Positions 20,097 through 29,800 of a stretch of DNA of 64,000 bases are shown one piece after another (within the stretch, counting starts at the first letter, position 1; every line of letters starts with the position of its first letter). This DNA comes from Roseobacter sinensis. GTDB taxonomy: Bacteria > Pseudomonadota > Alphaproteobacteria > Rhodobacterales > Rhodobacteraceae. The stretch is taken from assembly GCF_025755255.1 (NCBI RefSeq), contig NZ_JALIEB010000016.1, forward strand, positions 19,706 to 83,705. Direction: 5' to 3'. The notes below the pieces were generated by a model. The model had not been told where the DNA came from, searched no databases, and saw nothing but the letters and a program-made list of their open reading frames with translations. Both the position numbers and the translations under genes were made by a program.

Positions 20097-20615
20097 TCAG
20101 GCCACATCCCGTTCCTTGTCCAACACGGCGTGTAGCCAACGGACCAAGACCTCCAGGGAAGGCTCGAGCTCCGTTGTTTCAGGGCCCACAAAGTCTTGAA
20201 AGGCCTCCAGGTTTAATGCGTTGACCCCAACAAGAACGGGGATATCGCGCGCAATGGCCTCTGCGATCACCGAACGGAAACCCCGACCATCGGCCTCGTG
20301 CTTTCCGAACTTGTTCACGATCAACAGCTCCGGGGCGGCCTCAAGCCCTGTCTCGACCAGTCCAACAGCCGTTTCGAGAGTGGCAGGGTCCAGTCGGCAT
20401 CCCCTCGCCCCGGCCCCGAGGTTTTGGGAAATCCGCAACACAGGCCCATCCGGGAGCACCTTGACATCCATGTCGCACGGATGCGTGCCACAATCGGTGT
20501 TGATCTGAACCGTGCCGCATGTTCGATACCCGTCAGACGCGAGGTGTTGCGCCAAGGTGAAAAGCAACTGATCGGTATCACCGCGCCCAGGACCCATCGT
20601 ATAAGCAATCTTCAT
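20097..20615 (-). CDS. DUF2478 protein (molybdenum-associated, P-loop-like)
   Basis: A 172-aa protein starting MKIAYTMGPGRGDTDQLLFTLAQHL; the GPGRGDTDQL stretch is in the place of a P-loop but lacks GKS/T. Cys residues cluster in TCGTVQINTDCGTHPCDMDV. LIVNKFGKHEADGRGF looks like the NKxx/Walker B area of the family. DUF2478 genes sit beside molybdate transport and cofactor genes, and here it follows moeA by 16 bases. GGAAG precedes the ATG at 20615. A role in molybdenum cofactor supply to NarG is an inference. Confidence 0.8.
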   Translation of the reverse strand: MKIAYTMGPGRGDTDQLLFTLAQHLASDGYRTCGTVQINTDCGTHPCDMDVKVLPDGPVLRISQNLGAGARGCRLDPATLETAVGLVETGLEAAPELLIVNKFGKHEADGRGFRSVIAEAIARDIPVLVGVNALNLEAFQDFVGPETTELEPSLEVLVRWLHAVLDKERDVA

Positions 20616-20631
20616 GGTCTTTCTTCCTTTA

Positions 20632-21909
20632 TCAATCACGGAAAGGCTGGAACTCGACCAGCGCACCTTCCGGCAGAACTTCAACTTCCGACGGAATCAA
20701 AATGACGCCATCTGCTGCGGGAAGCCGCGCCACGCGCCCGGAATGGGTGGTCTTGTCAAAGCGGACGATCTCACGGCCTGTGCTGTCGAAACCTGAGATT
20801 TCCGCGAGCCGCACTTCGCATCGCCCGTAGCTGTGGCGCAACTCCTGTGACAGCACCACATGACGGCGGTCGGGCGATGACGCGCTGTTCCCGGCAAGGG
20901 ACTGGCAAAGCACCGTTCCGAAAAGCTGCCAGGTGACGAATGCGGAGAGCGGATTGCCTGGCAGCCCCAGCCAATGCGCCTGTCCCAAACGACCGTACGA
21001 GACCGGCTTGCCGGGTTTTATCGCAACGCCGCTGAACACCATATCCAGACCAAGATCACTCAAGGCGGGTTTGACATGATCTTCCTCACCCACCGATATC
21101 CCGCCGGTGGTGACGATCAGGTCGACCTCGTCGGCAAGCGCGCTGAGCTGCTGCCGCAGAGCTGCGCGATTGTCCCGAAACCCCAGGACATCGACCAATT
21201 CGATCTCCGGAGCAGGGATCAGAGCGCTTAGCATCGGCGTATTCACATCCCAGATGCCGCCAGAGCTCAATGTCCGGCCGGGGGAATTCACTTCATCACC
21301 GGTGACAACAAGCGCAACCCGAAGCCGACGGCGCACGCAAACGGTTGCCCGCCCTGCTGCCGCGCAGGCTGCGATATCACGCCCCGTCAGGGTGCGGCCC
21401 GCAGGGACAACCATGTCGCCCGCCGCCATGTCCTCGCCCTTGCGCCGGACATGCGCGCCTGCCAGAATCTCATGCGAAACGATAATGGTGTTTTCTGTGC
21501 GTCGGACGTTTTCCTGCATCACGACCGCATCCGCACCATCGGGCATCAGTGCGCCTGTAAAGATCTGTGCTGCCGCGCCCATCGGCAGCGGTTCCGAGCC
21601 GCGCTGCCCTGCCGGAATGCGGGTGACAACGGGAAGCCGCCACGGTCCCGGCCCGACCAGGCAGGCCGTGTTCAGCGCAAACCCGTCCATCGCGGCATTG
21701 TCAAACGGGGGGGCGGCCGCGATTGCAGAAATAGGTTCGGCCAGAGTTCGTCCACGCGCCCCGGCAAGTGCCACCTCTTCTGACTCCCGAACGTGTCCCG
21801 CGTTTCGCGATATCTGCGCAACCGCTTCATCGATTGATATCAAATCCCCCGGATGATCTGCAGAGCCGCATCCGCACCCCTGCTCTTCGATCCTCGTGAG
21901 AACAGTCAT
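20632..21909 (-). CDS. moeA: MoeA, molybdopterin molybdenumtransferase
   Basis: A 425-aa enzyme that inserts molybdenum into adenylylated molybdopterin. Family blocks are APPFDNAAMDGFAL, IFTGALMPDGADAVVMQEN, LIVTTGGISVGEEDHVKPAL and WLGLPGNPLSAF. An extra N-terminal patch GCGCGSADHPG has two Cys and is unusual for the family. The start at 21909 overlaps the carbonic anhydrase stop (ATGA); the open frame upstream to 22176 is a shadow. Its place after narI-ppiC links it to NarG cofactor supply. Confidence 0.93.
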   Translation of the reverse strand: MTVLTRIEEQGCGCGSADHPGDLISIDEAVAQISRNAGHVRESEEVALAGARGRTLAEPISAIAAAPPFDNAAMDGFALNTACLVGPGPWRLPVVTRIPAGQRGSEPLPMGAAAQIFTGALMPDGADAVVMQENVRRTENTIIVSHEILAGAHVRRKGEDMAAGDMVVPAGRTLTGRDIAACAAAGRATVCVRRRLRVALVVTGDEVNSPGRTLSSGGIWDVNTPMLSALIPAPEIELVDVLGFRDNRAALRQQLSALADEVDLIVTTGGISVGEEDHVKPALSDLGLDMVFSGVAIKPGKPVSYGRLGQAHWLGLPGNPLSAFVTWQLFGTVLCQSLAGNSASSPDRRHVVLSQELRHSYGRCEVRLAEISGFDSTGREIVRFDKTTHSGRVARLPAADGVILIPSEVEVLPEGALVEFQPFRD

Positions 21910-22523
21910 TTTGCAGCCTCCTGTTGGAAATGCCCCGGTCCCAAAGTGCAGTCGAGATCGCGCAACCGCCCGTCCTTCAGACCATAGATGAGTCCGTGAA
22001 TGCGGATGTTGGCTTTTGCGCGCCAAGCTCTCTGGATGATCGGCGTTTCCGCAACACGCCGAACCCCTTCGATGACGTTGAATTCGGCCAGCCTGTCTTG
22101 CTTTGCTTCCGCGCAATCCTCCCGCGCGAGGTCCACGGCGTAGGCGCGGGCCAGGCGGCGGATCGGCTCCAACCAATGGTCGGCTAGGCCATGCGGCAGG
22201 TCCTCCGTGGCGGCCTTCACGCCGCCGCAGCCATAGTGGCCACAGACAATGATCTCGCGAACACGCAACGCATCGACGGCAAACTCAAGCGCCGAAAGCA
22301 TGTTCATGTCGGCTGAATGGATCACATTAGCCACATTGCGATGGACGAATACTTCGCCGGGATCCAGCCCAGCGACGACATTGGCAGGCACTCTGCTGTC
22401 AGAGCAGCCGATCCAAAAGAACTCTGGCGATTGCTGTTGTGCCAGCCTCGGGAAATATCCCGGCTCCTCGGCATTGATCGTGTCAGACCACCGGGCATTT
22501 CGCTCCAGAAGATCAGCCAGCAT
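21906..22523 (-). CDS. beta-class carbonic anhydrase
   Basis: A 205-aa beta-carbonic anhydrase. Zinc ligands and the Asp-Arg dyad are visible in WIGCSDSRVP (Cys about residue 40) and ICGHYGCGGV written as CGHYGCGGV (His and Cys about residues 96-99). It interconverts CO2 and bicarbonate in the cytoplasm. It sits inside the nar unit, overlapping moeA at its end and the hemerythrin gene at its start by 11 bases, so it is most likely co-transcribed with them. Why nitrate reduction needs it is not known. Confidence 0.93.
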   Translation of the reverse strand: MLADLLERNARWSDTINAEEPGYFPRLAQQQSPEFFWIGCSDSRVPANVVAGLDPGEVFVHRNVANVIHSADMNMLSALEFAVDALRVREIIVCGHYGCGGVKAATEDLPHGLADHWLEPIRRLARAYAVDLAREDCAEAKQDRLAEFNVIEGVRRVAETPIIQRAWRAKANIRIHGLIYGLKDGRLRDLDCTLGPGHFQQEAAK

Positions 22524-23085
22524 GTTCCGCTCCTTGTTCGGTTGCCTGTCCCCGGCGCTCCAACATATGTGTGCGCATCGTTTCGAGATCGGCTTTGGTC
22601 AACCGCGCGCGGGCAAGCGGAAGGAGGATGGCATTTTCGAGGATCAGATGGCGCCGCGCATGTGTGGCGAAGTCCGACATCTTGGTGCAGTCCGTATCGG
22701 AAAGCGGCTCTTTGCGATCCGCTTGGGCCACGATCAACGCGGCAATGGCCGGCGAATCGCCAATCGCATGGCGGTGATCGGCTTGCAGACGCGTGATCAT
22801 CTTGTCGATTTCTTCGTCCGGATCGCAGCGTTCGAGCATCAAGGGAAAGAGGTCACTCTCCTCGTCCGCAAGATGCTTTGGCAAATCGTCGATCAGGAAT
22901 GTGCGCATCATTGCGATGTCTCCGTGATCGACCGGTTCTCCCTCCACCATGCGATCGATCAGGGTGCAGACTTCCCGCTCACGCAGGTGGTCTTCGGCCA
23001 TGAAATCCAATGGATTCTCTAGCGTCACAAGGCGATGTGTTGCGCTGCGTGCCGTGTTCAGACGTCTGTCTCGATCTCGCGCCAT
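22513..23085 (-). CDS. hemerythrin-like di-iron protein
   Basis: A 190-aa four-helix protein of the hemerythrin/HHE class. Ligand-type positions are EDHLREREVC, HLADEESDLFPLM, ADHRHAI and HARRHLILENAILLPLA. Such proteins bind O2 or NO, or repair iron-sulfur centres damaged by NO. It lies between ppiC and the carbonic anhydrase gene in the nar unit, where protection of NarGHI clusters from NO would be a fitting job (inference). ATG at 23085 is 16 bases after the ppiC stop. Confidence 0.88.
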   Translation of the reverse strand: MARDRDRRLNTARSATHRLVTLENPLDFMAEDHLREREVCTLIDRMVEGEPVDHGDIAMMRTFLIDDLPKHLADEESDLFPLMLERCDPDEEIDKMITRLQADHRHAIGDSPAIAALIVAQADRKEPLSDTDCTKMSDFATHARRHLILENAILLPLARARLTKADLETMRTHMLERRGQATEQGAEHAG

Positions 23086-23101
23086 CGGTCCTTCCTCCCG
23101 T

Positions 23102-23899
23102 TCAGACCTGCTTCAGATCCGCCCCTTCGATATCTGCGGATTGGACCAACTGGTCGACAAACCGCCGCGCTTCGCGCGCCCATGCGGCCTTTTCGAGCGC
23201 CTCCGCAATCCTGGCACGCACTGCAGCCAGGGGGAGAACTTGTCCCAAGGCCAGAGCGTCCATGCGAATGATGTGGTACCCGTGCCGTGTCAGGACCGGT
23301 TCGGATGTGACCTCCCCCTCAGCCAGAGTGCGCAGTGCGGCCTCGAATTCCGGAACTGTATCTCCCGGACCCAATTGGCCTAAAGCTCCGCCCGAGGATT
23401 TCGACCCACAGTCACTTTCGCGGGCGGCCAGAGCGGCAAATGCTTTCGGATCGTTTGACGCGATGTCCAACAGTTTTTGGGCGCGGTTCAACGCACGGTC
23501 TCGGGCTTCCGCGTCTCTTGGATCACAGGCAATGAGAATATGTGACACCTCCCAAAGTGGCGGGGACCGAAAGCGCGAGGGATCCTTGCTCCACTCGGCC
23601 TCGATTGCTGCGTCATCGGGGGCTCCGACATCGATGGCCTCTTCGAGGAGGCCCCGTATCCGGGCCTCCTCGTCGGTCTCGAAACGGCCCGGCCCCACCT
23701 CCTGCGGGTCAGCGGCAATGCCGCGTGATCGGGCTTCCTGCAGAAGCAGCGTTCGGATCGCAACTGCGTTGGCCGCTTTCCGCCAGGCAATTCCGGGCTT
23801 GCCCTTTGGGGCGTCCTGGTTCTGCGTTTCTGCGGCGACGAGCGTGTGCGGCACATGCTCGCCGTTCACGATCAGATCGGGAAACAATGCTGCATTCAT
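23102..23899 (-). CDS. PpiC-type (NifM-like) peptidyl-prolyl isomerase of the nar operon
   Basis: A 265-aa cytoplasmic parvulin. The N-terminal helical part (residues 1-115) is SurA/NifM-like and the parvulin domain follows: WEVSHILIACDPRDAEARD, ARESDCGSKSSGGALGQLGPG and VLTRHGYHIIRMD. No signal peptide is seen, so it acts inside the cell, probably folding or assembling the NarGHI subunits. A ppiC gene after narI is common in denitrifying proteobacteria. It begins 5 bases after narI. Confidence 0.9.
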   Translation of the reverse strand: MNAALFPDLIVNGEHVPHTLVAAETQNQDAPKGKPGIAWRKAANAVAIRTLLLQEARSRGIAADPQEVGPGRFETDEEARIRGLLEEAIDVGAPDDAAIEAEWSKDPSRFRSPPLWEVSHILIACDPRDAEARDRALNRAQKLLDIASNDPKAFAALAARESDCGSKSSGGALGQLGPGDTVPEFEAALRTLAEGEVTSEPVLTRHGYHIIRMDALALGQVLPLAAVRARIAEALEKAAWAREARRFVDQLVQSADIEGADLKQV

Positions 23900-23904
23900 G
23901 ATCC

Positions 23905-24654
23905 CTACTCCGCCGGCGTTGCTTTGGGCGCAGCGCGCTTGGGCAGTGGTTTCTGCCGCCGCGAGCGCACCAATTGGTATCCGGGGCGCAACAGGTACCG
24001 GAACGGCGCGGCAAAACCGGACACCATGTGCACCAGCCGGGTGAACGGAAACAGTGCCGTAATGATGAGCCCGAGGAAGATGTGCAGTTTGTAGAGCCAG
24101 TGTACGTCAACCACCATGGCCCAGGCATTCAGGTTCCATGACACGATGCTCTGTGACCAGGTCATGAAGCGCACCATCTCCGCACCATCCATGTGCTGCA
24201 GGGTCTGGGTGATGGTCAGAAGGCCGATCACCAGCTGCCACCAGATCAACACCATGATGATGATGTCAGCCCAGCTGGATGTCATCCGGATACGGCTGTC
24301 GGCCAGGCGGCGGTGCAACAGGATTGTCGCACCGATCAATGCAGCGATGCCCGCAGGGCCGCCAATGAGCACGGCCATCCATTGCTTGACCCAATACGGC
24401 ACGCCAATCGCGTCCAGCACCCAGACCGGGGTAAAGAGCCCGACCAGATGCCCGAAGAAGACGGTGATGATGCCGACGTGAAACAGGATCGACCCCCAGA
24501 TCAGTTGCTTGCGACGCAACAGCTGGCTCGATGAGCTCTTCCACGTGAATTGATCCCGATCGTAGCGGGCGATCGAGCCGACCACGAGGATGGTCAACGC
24601 GGCATAGGGCATTATGCCGAAGATGATGAAGTCGATATCGAAATTGGCAAACAT
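23905..24654 (-). CDS. narI: NarI, respiratory nitrate reductase gamma subunit
   Basis: A 249-aa membrane cytochrome b with five predicted helices. It has the haem-ligand histidines in GSILFHVGIITVFFGHLVG and, in the last helix, WLYKLHIFLGLIITALFPFTRLVHM. It oxidises quinol and passes electrons to NarH. The C-terminal tail is very basic (SRRQKPLPKRAAPKATPAE). It lies 12 bases after narJ and belongs to the narKGHJI unit. Confidence 0.95.
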   Translation of the reverse strand: MFANFDIDFIIFGIMPYAALTILVVGSIARYDRDQFTWKSSSSQLLRRKQLIWGSILFHVGIITVFFGHLVGLFTPVWVLDAIGVPYWVKQWMAVLIGGPAGIAALIGATILLHRRLADSRIRMTSSWADIIIMVLIWWQLVIGLLTITQTLQHMDGAEMVRFMTWSQSIVSWNLNAWAMVVDVHWLYKLHIFLGLIITALFPFTRLVHMVSGFAAPFRYLLRPGYQLVRSRRQKPLPKRAAPKATPAE

Positions 24655-24666
24655 GGTGCTTTCTCC

Positions 24667-25371
24667 CTATTCGGCCGCGTGGTGCGGTGCGGGATTGACG
24701 GGTGTGTCCATGCGCGAAAGCATGTCACGAACTTGCGGGCACCCCGCATTCGGATCCGGGCCGAAAAGCACTTCGCTTTCTTCCCAAACCTCGTCGAGGG
24801 CCTCCAGATCGGAAGGATCGTCATCGGGCTGCGCCAGCATCTCGGCCACAGCGCCCTGGTCGGCCTTTGCGCCTGCCAGCTGCAAGAGGCTGGCAAACAC
24901 AGCACCGTAGTTGCTTTCCCGCCGGCCAAGTCGTGCGTTCAACGCCTCAAAGATATGGGCTGCATCCGCGAGAATGTCCTGTGCTTCCGCGAAGGGACGC
25001 GTCGACAGGAATTCCAGCAGGACCGGCAGGTGATCAGGCAGTTCCGATGTATTCGGCTCGAAGCCGCCCGCGCGATAGGTCTCGATCAGAGACACCATCG
25101 CCCCGCCCCGGTCCCGGCTTTCGCCGTGGACATGCTCGAAGAGGTTGAGCGACAGGGTCCGCGATCGGTCGAAGAGCAGCACGAACTGTTCTTCGAGGTC
25201 ATAGATGTCGCGCCCGCCAAGCTCCTCCACCAGCGGGCGCAACGCCCGACGGGCTGCTGCTGTCAAACGCGTGTCCGAGGCCAGAACGGCGCCGATCTCG
25301 GGCATGGCATGCTGCAGCTCGCGTGTCGGGTAGCTCAGAATGAGCGAGAGTGCTTTCAAAGTCCGGTCCAT
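24667..25371 (-). CDS. narJ: NarJ, nitrate reductase assembly chaperone
   Basis: A 234-aa all-helical chaperone of the TorD/NarJ group. It starts MDRTLKALSLILSYPTRELQ and includes the family block LSLNLFEHVHGESRDRGGAM. It binds apo-NarG and allows insertion of the Mo cofactor and FeS cluster before the complex docks to NarI. The ATG at 25371 sits one base after the narH stop, so I reject the longer open frame to 25554. Confidence 0.93.
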   Translation of the reverse strand: MDRTLKALSLILSYPTRELQHAMPEIGAVLASDTRLTAAARRALRPLVEELGGRDIYDLEEQFVLLFDRSRTLSLNLFEHVHGESRDRGGAMVSLIETYRAGGFEPNTSELPDHLPVLLEFLSTRPFAEAQDILADAAHIFEALNARLGRRESNYGAVFASLLQLAGAKADQGAVAEMLAQPDDDPSDLEALDEVWEESEVLFGPDPNAGCPQVRDMLSRMDTPVNPAPHHAAE

Positions 25372-25372
25372 A

Positions 25373-26896
25373 TCACATCGCCTCCGTGGGCATCTTGAGG
25401 GGCCTTTTGGAACCACCGAAGAGGGAACCCTTGGTTGATCCGCCGCCGCATCCATTGGTGTCGGTAAAGCCGCAGCCGCCACGCAGGTCATAGGCTTCTT
25501 CGACCTGCTCGCGGTGCGTGGTCGGGATGACGAACCGGTCTTCGTAATCTGCAAGGGCCATGATTTTATACATGTCCTCGATTACGCGACCGCTCAGGCC
25601 GACGCGGGCCGCAATGGCCTCGTCGATCACACCCTCGATGGTCTTGGTCCGCATGTAGGACCGCATGGCCAGCATACGCTCCAGCGCGTGCACCACCGGC
25701 TCTTCGTCTCCGGCCGTCAGCATGTTGGCGAGGTATTTCACCGGAATGCGCAGGTTCTTGACGTCGGGCATGCCACCATCGGTCCCGATCGCCCCGGCTT
25801 CCGCCGCGTTCTGGATCGGGCTGAGTGGCGGGATGTACCACACCATTGGCAGCGTCCGGTATTCGGGATGCAGCGGGAAGGCGACCTTCCACTCCATTGC
25901 CATCTTCCAGATCGGGCTTTCCTGCGCGGCCTTGATCCAATCCTCGGGAATGCCGTCGGCACGGGCCGTCTCAATAACCACCGGGTCTCTGGGGTCGAGG
26001 AAGACACCAAGCTGCGCATCATAGAGATCCTGTTCGTTCTCCATGTTGGCCGCATCTTCGATCTTGTCGGCATCATAGAGCATGACGCCGAGGTAGCGGA
26101 TGCGCCCAACGCAGGTTTCCGAGCAGACAGTCGGGTTGCCGCTTTCGATCCGCGGATAGCACAGGGTGCATTTTTCGGATTTCCCGGATTCCCAGTTGTA
26201 GTAGATCTTCTTGTAGGGACAGCCCGAGACGCACATCCGCCAGCCCCGGCACTTCTCCTGGTCAATCAGGACGATGCCGTCCTCCTCGCGCTTGTAGATC
26301 GCACCCGATGGACACGAGGACGCGCAGGCCGGGTTAAGGCAGTGTTCGCACAAGCGGGGGAGATACATCATGAAGGTGTTCTCGTATTCCCCGTAAATCT
26401 CCTTCTGGATGCCTTCGAAGTTATAGTCCTCGGACCGTTTGGAGAATTCGCCGCCCAGGATTTCTTCCCAGTTCGGACCCTTCTCAATCTTCTCGATACG
26501 CTCGCCGGTGATCTTGGAGCGGGGACGTGCCGTCGGAAACGCCTCCATCTCGGGGGCGGATTTCAGATGATCGTAGTCGAAGTCGAACGGCTCATAATAG
26601 TCGTCGATTTCCGGCATGGACGGGTTGGCGAAAATGTTGGACAGGATGCGCCACTTGCTGCCCTGCTTAGGCTGCAGTTTGCCTGCCTTGGTCCGTTCCC
26701 AGCCGCCTTTCCAACGCTTCTGGTTTTCCCAATCCGTCGGATAACCTGTGCCCGGTTTCGTTTCCACGTTGTTGAACCAAGCGTATTCAACGCCATCCCG
26801 GCTCGTCCAGACGTTCTTGCAGGTGACAGAACAGGTGTGGCACCCGATACATTTGTCGAGGTTCAGCACCATGCCGATTTGTGCGCGGATTCTCAT
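25373..26896 (-). CDS. narH: NarH, respiratory nitrate reductase beta subunit
   Basis: A 507-aa iron-sulfur protein of normal length. Its four cluster motifs are visible: CIGCHTCSVTCKNVW near residue 16, CEHCLNPACASSCPSG near 184, CRGWRMCVSGCPYKK near 217 (the motif with Trp that holds the 3Fe-4S cluster) and CTLCYPRIESG with CSETCVGR near 244-265. It wires NarI to NarG. Start overlaps the narG stop by 4 bases. Confidence 0.97.
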   Translation of the reverse strand: MRIRAQIGMVLNLDKCIGCHTCSVTCKNVWTSRDGVEYAWFNNVETKPGTGYPTDWENQKRWKGGWERTKAGKLQPKQGSKWRILSNIFANPSMPEIDDYYEPFDFDYDHLKSAPEMEAFPTARPRSKITGERIEKIEKGPNWEEILGGEFSKRSEDYNFEGIQKEIYGEYENTFMMYLPRLCEHCLNPACASSCPSGAIYKREEDGIVLIDQEKCRGWRMCVSGCPYKKIYYNWESGKSEKCTLCYPRIESGNPTVCSETCVGRIRYLGVMLYDADKIEDAANMENEQDLYDAQLGVFLDPRDPVVIETARADGIPEDWIKAAQESPIWKMAMEWKVAFPLHPEYRTLPMVWYIPPLSPIQNAAEAGAIGTDGGMPDVKNLRIPVKYLANMLTAGDEEPVVHALERMLAMRSYMRTKTIEGVIDEAIAARVGLSGRVIEDMYKIMALADYEDRFVIPTTHREQVEEAYDLRGGCGFTDTNGCGGGSTKGSLFGGSKRPLKMPTEAM

Positions 26897-29800
26897 GTCG
26901 TGGCCTCCTGTGCAGGCGCTTTCCAGCTCTCTTCGCGGTCGAGCCAGTCAACTTTCTTCATTTTGCGGATGACCACGAGCTCGTCCCGGTTCGCGCCCAC
27001 GGTGCCGTAATAGTTGAAGCCGTAGGATTGCTGGGCGTAGCCGCCGATCATATGGGTGGGTTTCAGGACCGTTCGGGTGACCGAATTGTGGATCCCTCCC
27101 CGGTGTCCGGTCTTCTCGGACCCCGGTGTGTTCACGATCTTTTCTTGAGCGTGATACATGAAGGTCGTGCCTTCCTTGATCCGTTGGGACACAACCGCTC
27201 GAGCGGTCAACGCGCCGTTGGTGTTGTAGACCTCGATCCAGTCGTTATCGACAATACCGGCGGATTTGGCGTCCACTTCGGAGATCCAGACCACCGGGCC
27301 GCCCCTGTTCAGCGTCAGCATCAACAGATTGTCGGTGTAGGTGGAGTGGATGCCCCATTTCTGGTGCGGTGTGATGAAGTTCAGCACAAGGGTGTCACCT
27401 TCGTCCTGCACCTCCTTGGTGATCGTCTTGAGGTCGATCGGAGGTCGATAGGACATGAGCCCTTCGCCGAAGGCCAACATCCACAGGTGGTCCTGATAGA
27501 GCTGTTGCCGCCCGGTCAGTGTCCGCCAGGGAATCAGTTCATGAACGTTGGTATAGCCTGCGTTGTAGCTGACCTTCTCGCTCTCGATCCCTGACCATGT
27601 CGGGCTCGAGATGATCTTGCGCGGCTGTGCGGCAATGTCGTGAAAGCGGATCTTCTGGTGATGCTCACCTTCGGCCAGATGCGCGTGTTCGCGCCCTGTC
27701 GCCTTGCCTAGCGCTTCCCAGGCTTTCACGGCCACGTTGCCATTGGTTTCTGGGGCCAGCATCAGGATGACTTCGCAGGCGTCGATCGCACTGTCGATCT
27801 TCGGCCGTCCGGCCGCGGAGCCGTCCAACTGCACGCCGTTCAATGCCGCCAGGTTGTCGATTTCCTCCTGCGTGTTCCAGATGATCCCCTTGCCGCCGTT
27901 CCCCAGCTTGTCGAGCGCCGGTCCAAGCGCCGTAAACCGGTCGTAGATCGCGGCGTAGTCCCGCTCGACTGCCACGTAAGCCGGCGCCGTCTTGCCGGGG
28001 ATCAGGTCACATTCGCCTTTCTTCCAGTCCTTCACCTGATCCTGCGCAATCTCGGCAGGGGTGTCATGCAGGATCGGGAGAGCGACGATGTCGGTCTCCT
28101 TGCCCAGATAGCCCGGCACGATCTCCTGGAACTTCTTGGCGATGGCCTTGAAGATCTCCCAGTCGGATTTGCTTTCATAGGCTGGGTCCACGGCCGCCTG
28201 CAGCGGGTGGATGAAGGGGTGCATGTCCGACGTGTTCATGTCGTCCTTTTCATACCAACTGGCCGTCGGCAGAACGATGTCGGAGTAGACCGCCGTGGTG
28301 CTCATCCGGAAGTCGATGGTCACCAGCAGGTCCAGCTTGCCGCGCGGCGCGTCTTCATGCCACTTGGCTTCTTTGGGCAATTGGCGACCGTCCTCGCCCA
28401 GGTCCTTGCCCATGACGCCGTGGTCGGTGCCGAGCAGGTGCTTGAGGAAGTACTCGTGGCCCTTGCCCGAGGAGCCGAGCAGGTTGGACCGCCAGACAAA
28501 CAGGTTGCGTGGCCAGTTGGCGGGGTTGTCCGGGTCCTCGCAGGACATTTCCAGATCGCCCGACTTGAGGTTCTCGGCCACATAAGCCGGGATTTCCTTG
28601 CCCGCTTCCTTCGCGGCCTTTGCGACCTCCAGCGGGTTTGTCTTGAGCTGTGGTGCCGAGGGCAACCAGCCCATGCGTTCCGCACGGATGTTGTAATCGA
28701 TCAGGCTGATGTTCCAATCCCCCTCGGGGGCGGTCGGTGACAATATCTCCGAGGCCTCAAGCGTCTCGTAGCGCCACTGGTCGGTATGGGCATACCATGC
28801 GCTGGTCGAGTTCATGTGCCGCGGCGGGCGGTTCCAGTCGAGCGCGAAGGCCAGAGGCTGCCAGCCGGTCTGCGGGCGCAGTTTCTCCTGACCCACGTAA
28901 TGCGCCCAACCGCCGCCGGACTGGCCGACGCAGCCGCACATCACCAGCATGTTGATGACACCCCGGTAGTTCATGTCCATGTGGAACCAGTGGTTCATCG
29001 CGGCCCCGATGATGATCATCGACTTGCCTTGGGTCTTCTCGGCATTGTCCGCGAATTCCCGGGCGACATGGATGATCTTGTCGGCCGGAACCCCGGTGAT
29101 CTTTTCCGCCCAGGCAGGGGTGCCGGGCATGTCATCGGCATAGTCCGAAGTGACCCAGTCCCCGCCCAGTCCACGATCCAGACCGTAGTTGGCGCAGAAC
29201 AGATCGAAAACTGTGGCCACGGAAATCTCACCATCCGCCGTCTTGATCTTCTTGACGGGGATGTTGCGGGTCAGCACGTTGGGGTGATCGGCGTCGGTCG
29301 CAAACTGACCGTACGCCTCCCCGCCAAAGTAGGGGAAATCGACGCCGACCACATCGTCATGGTCTTCGTCCAGAACGAAGGACATCTTCAGGCTGGTGTC
29401 CGCCTCGTGTGCCTTTTCTTCGAGGTTCCACTCCCCGTCTTCGCCCCAGCGATAGCCGACCGACCCATTGGGGGCGACAAGCCCTTTGGATTGCTCGTCA
29501 TAGGCGACGGTCTTCCATTCGGGGTTGTTCTCTTCTTCGAGCTTGCCGTCCAGATCGTCGGCCCGCAGGAAGCGGCCCGGGACGAGCTTCCCGTCACGTT
29601 CGTCCAGTTTCACCAGCATCGGGAAGTCGGAGTACTTGCGGGTATAGTCCTCGAAATACGCGGCTTGGCGGTCGAGGTGGAACTCGCGCAGGATTACATG
29701 CCCAAAGGCCATGGCCAAGGCTGCATCGGTGCCCTGCTTGGCATTCAGCCAGACATCGCCGAACTTGGCGGCCTCGGAATAGTCGGGGCAGATGACGGCG

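Noticed and set aside
21910..22176. N-terminal extension of moeA
   Set aside because: It is an out-of-frame reading of the carbonic anhydrase gene; the ATG at 21909 is coupled to that gene's stop.
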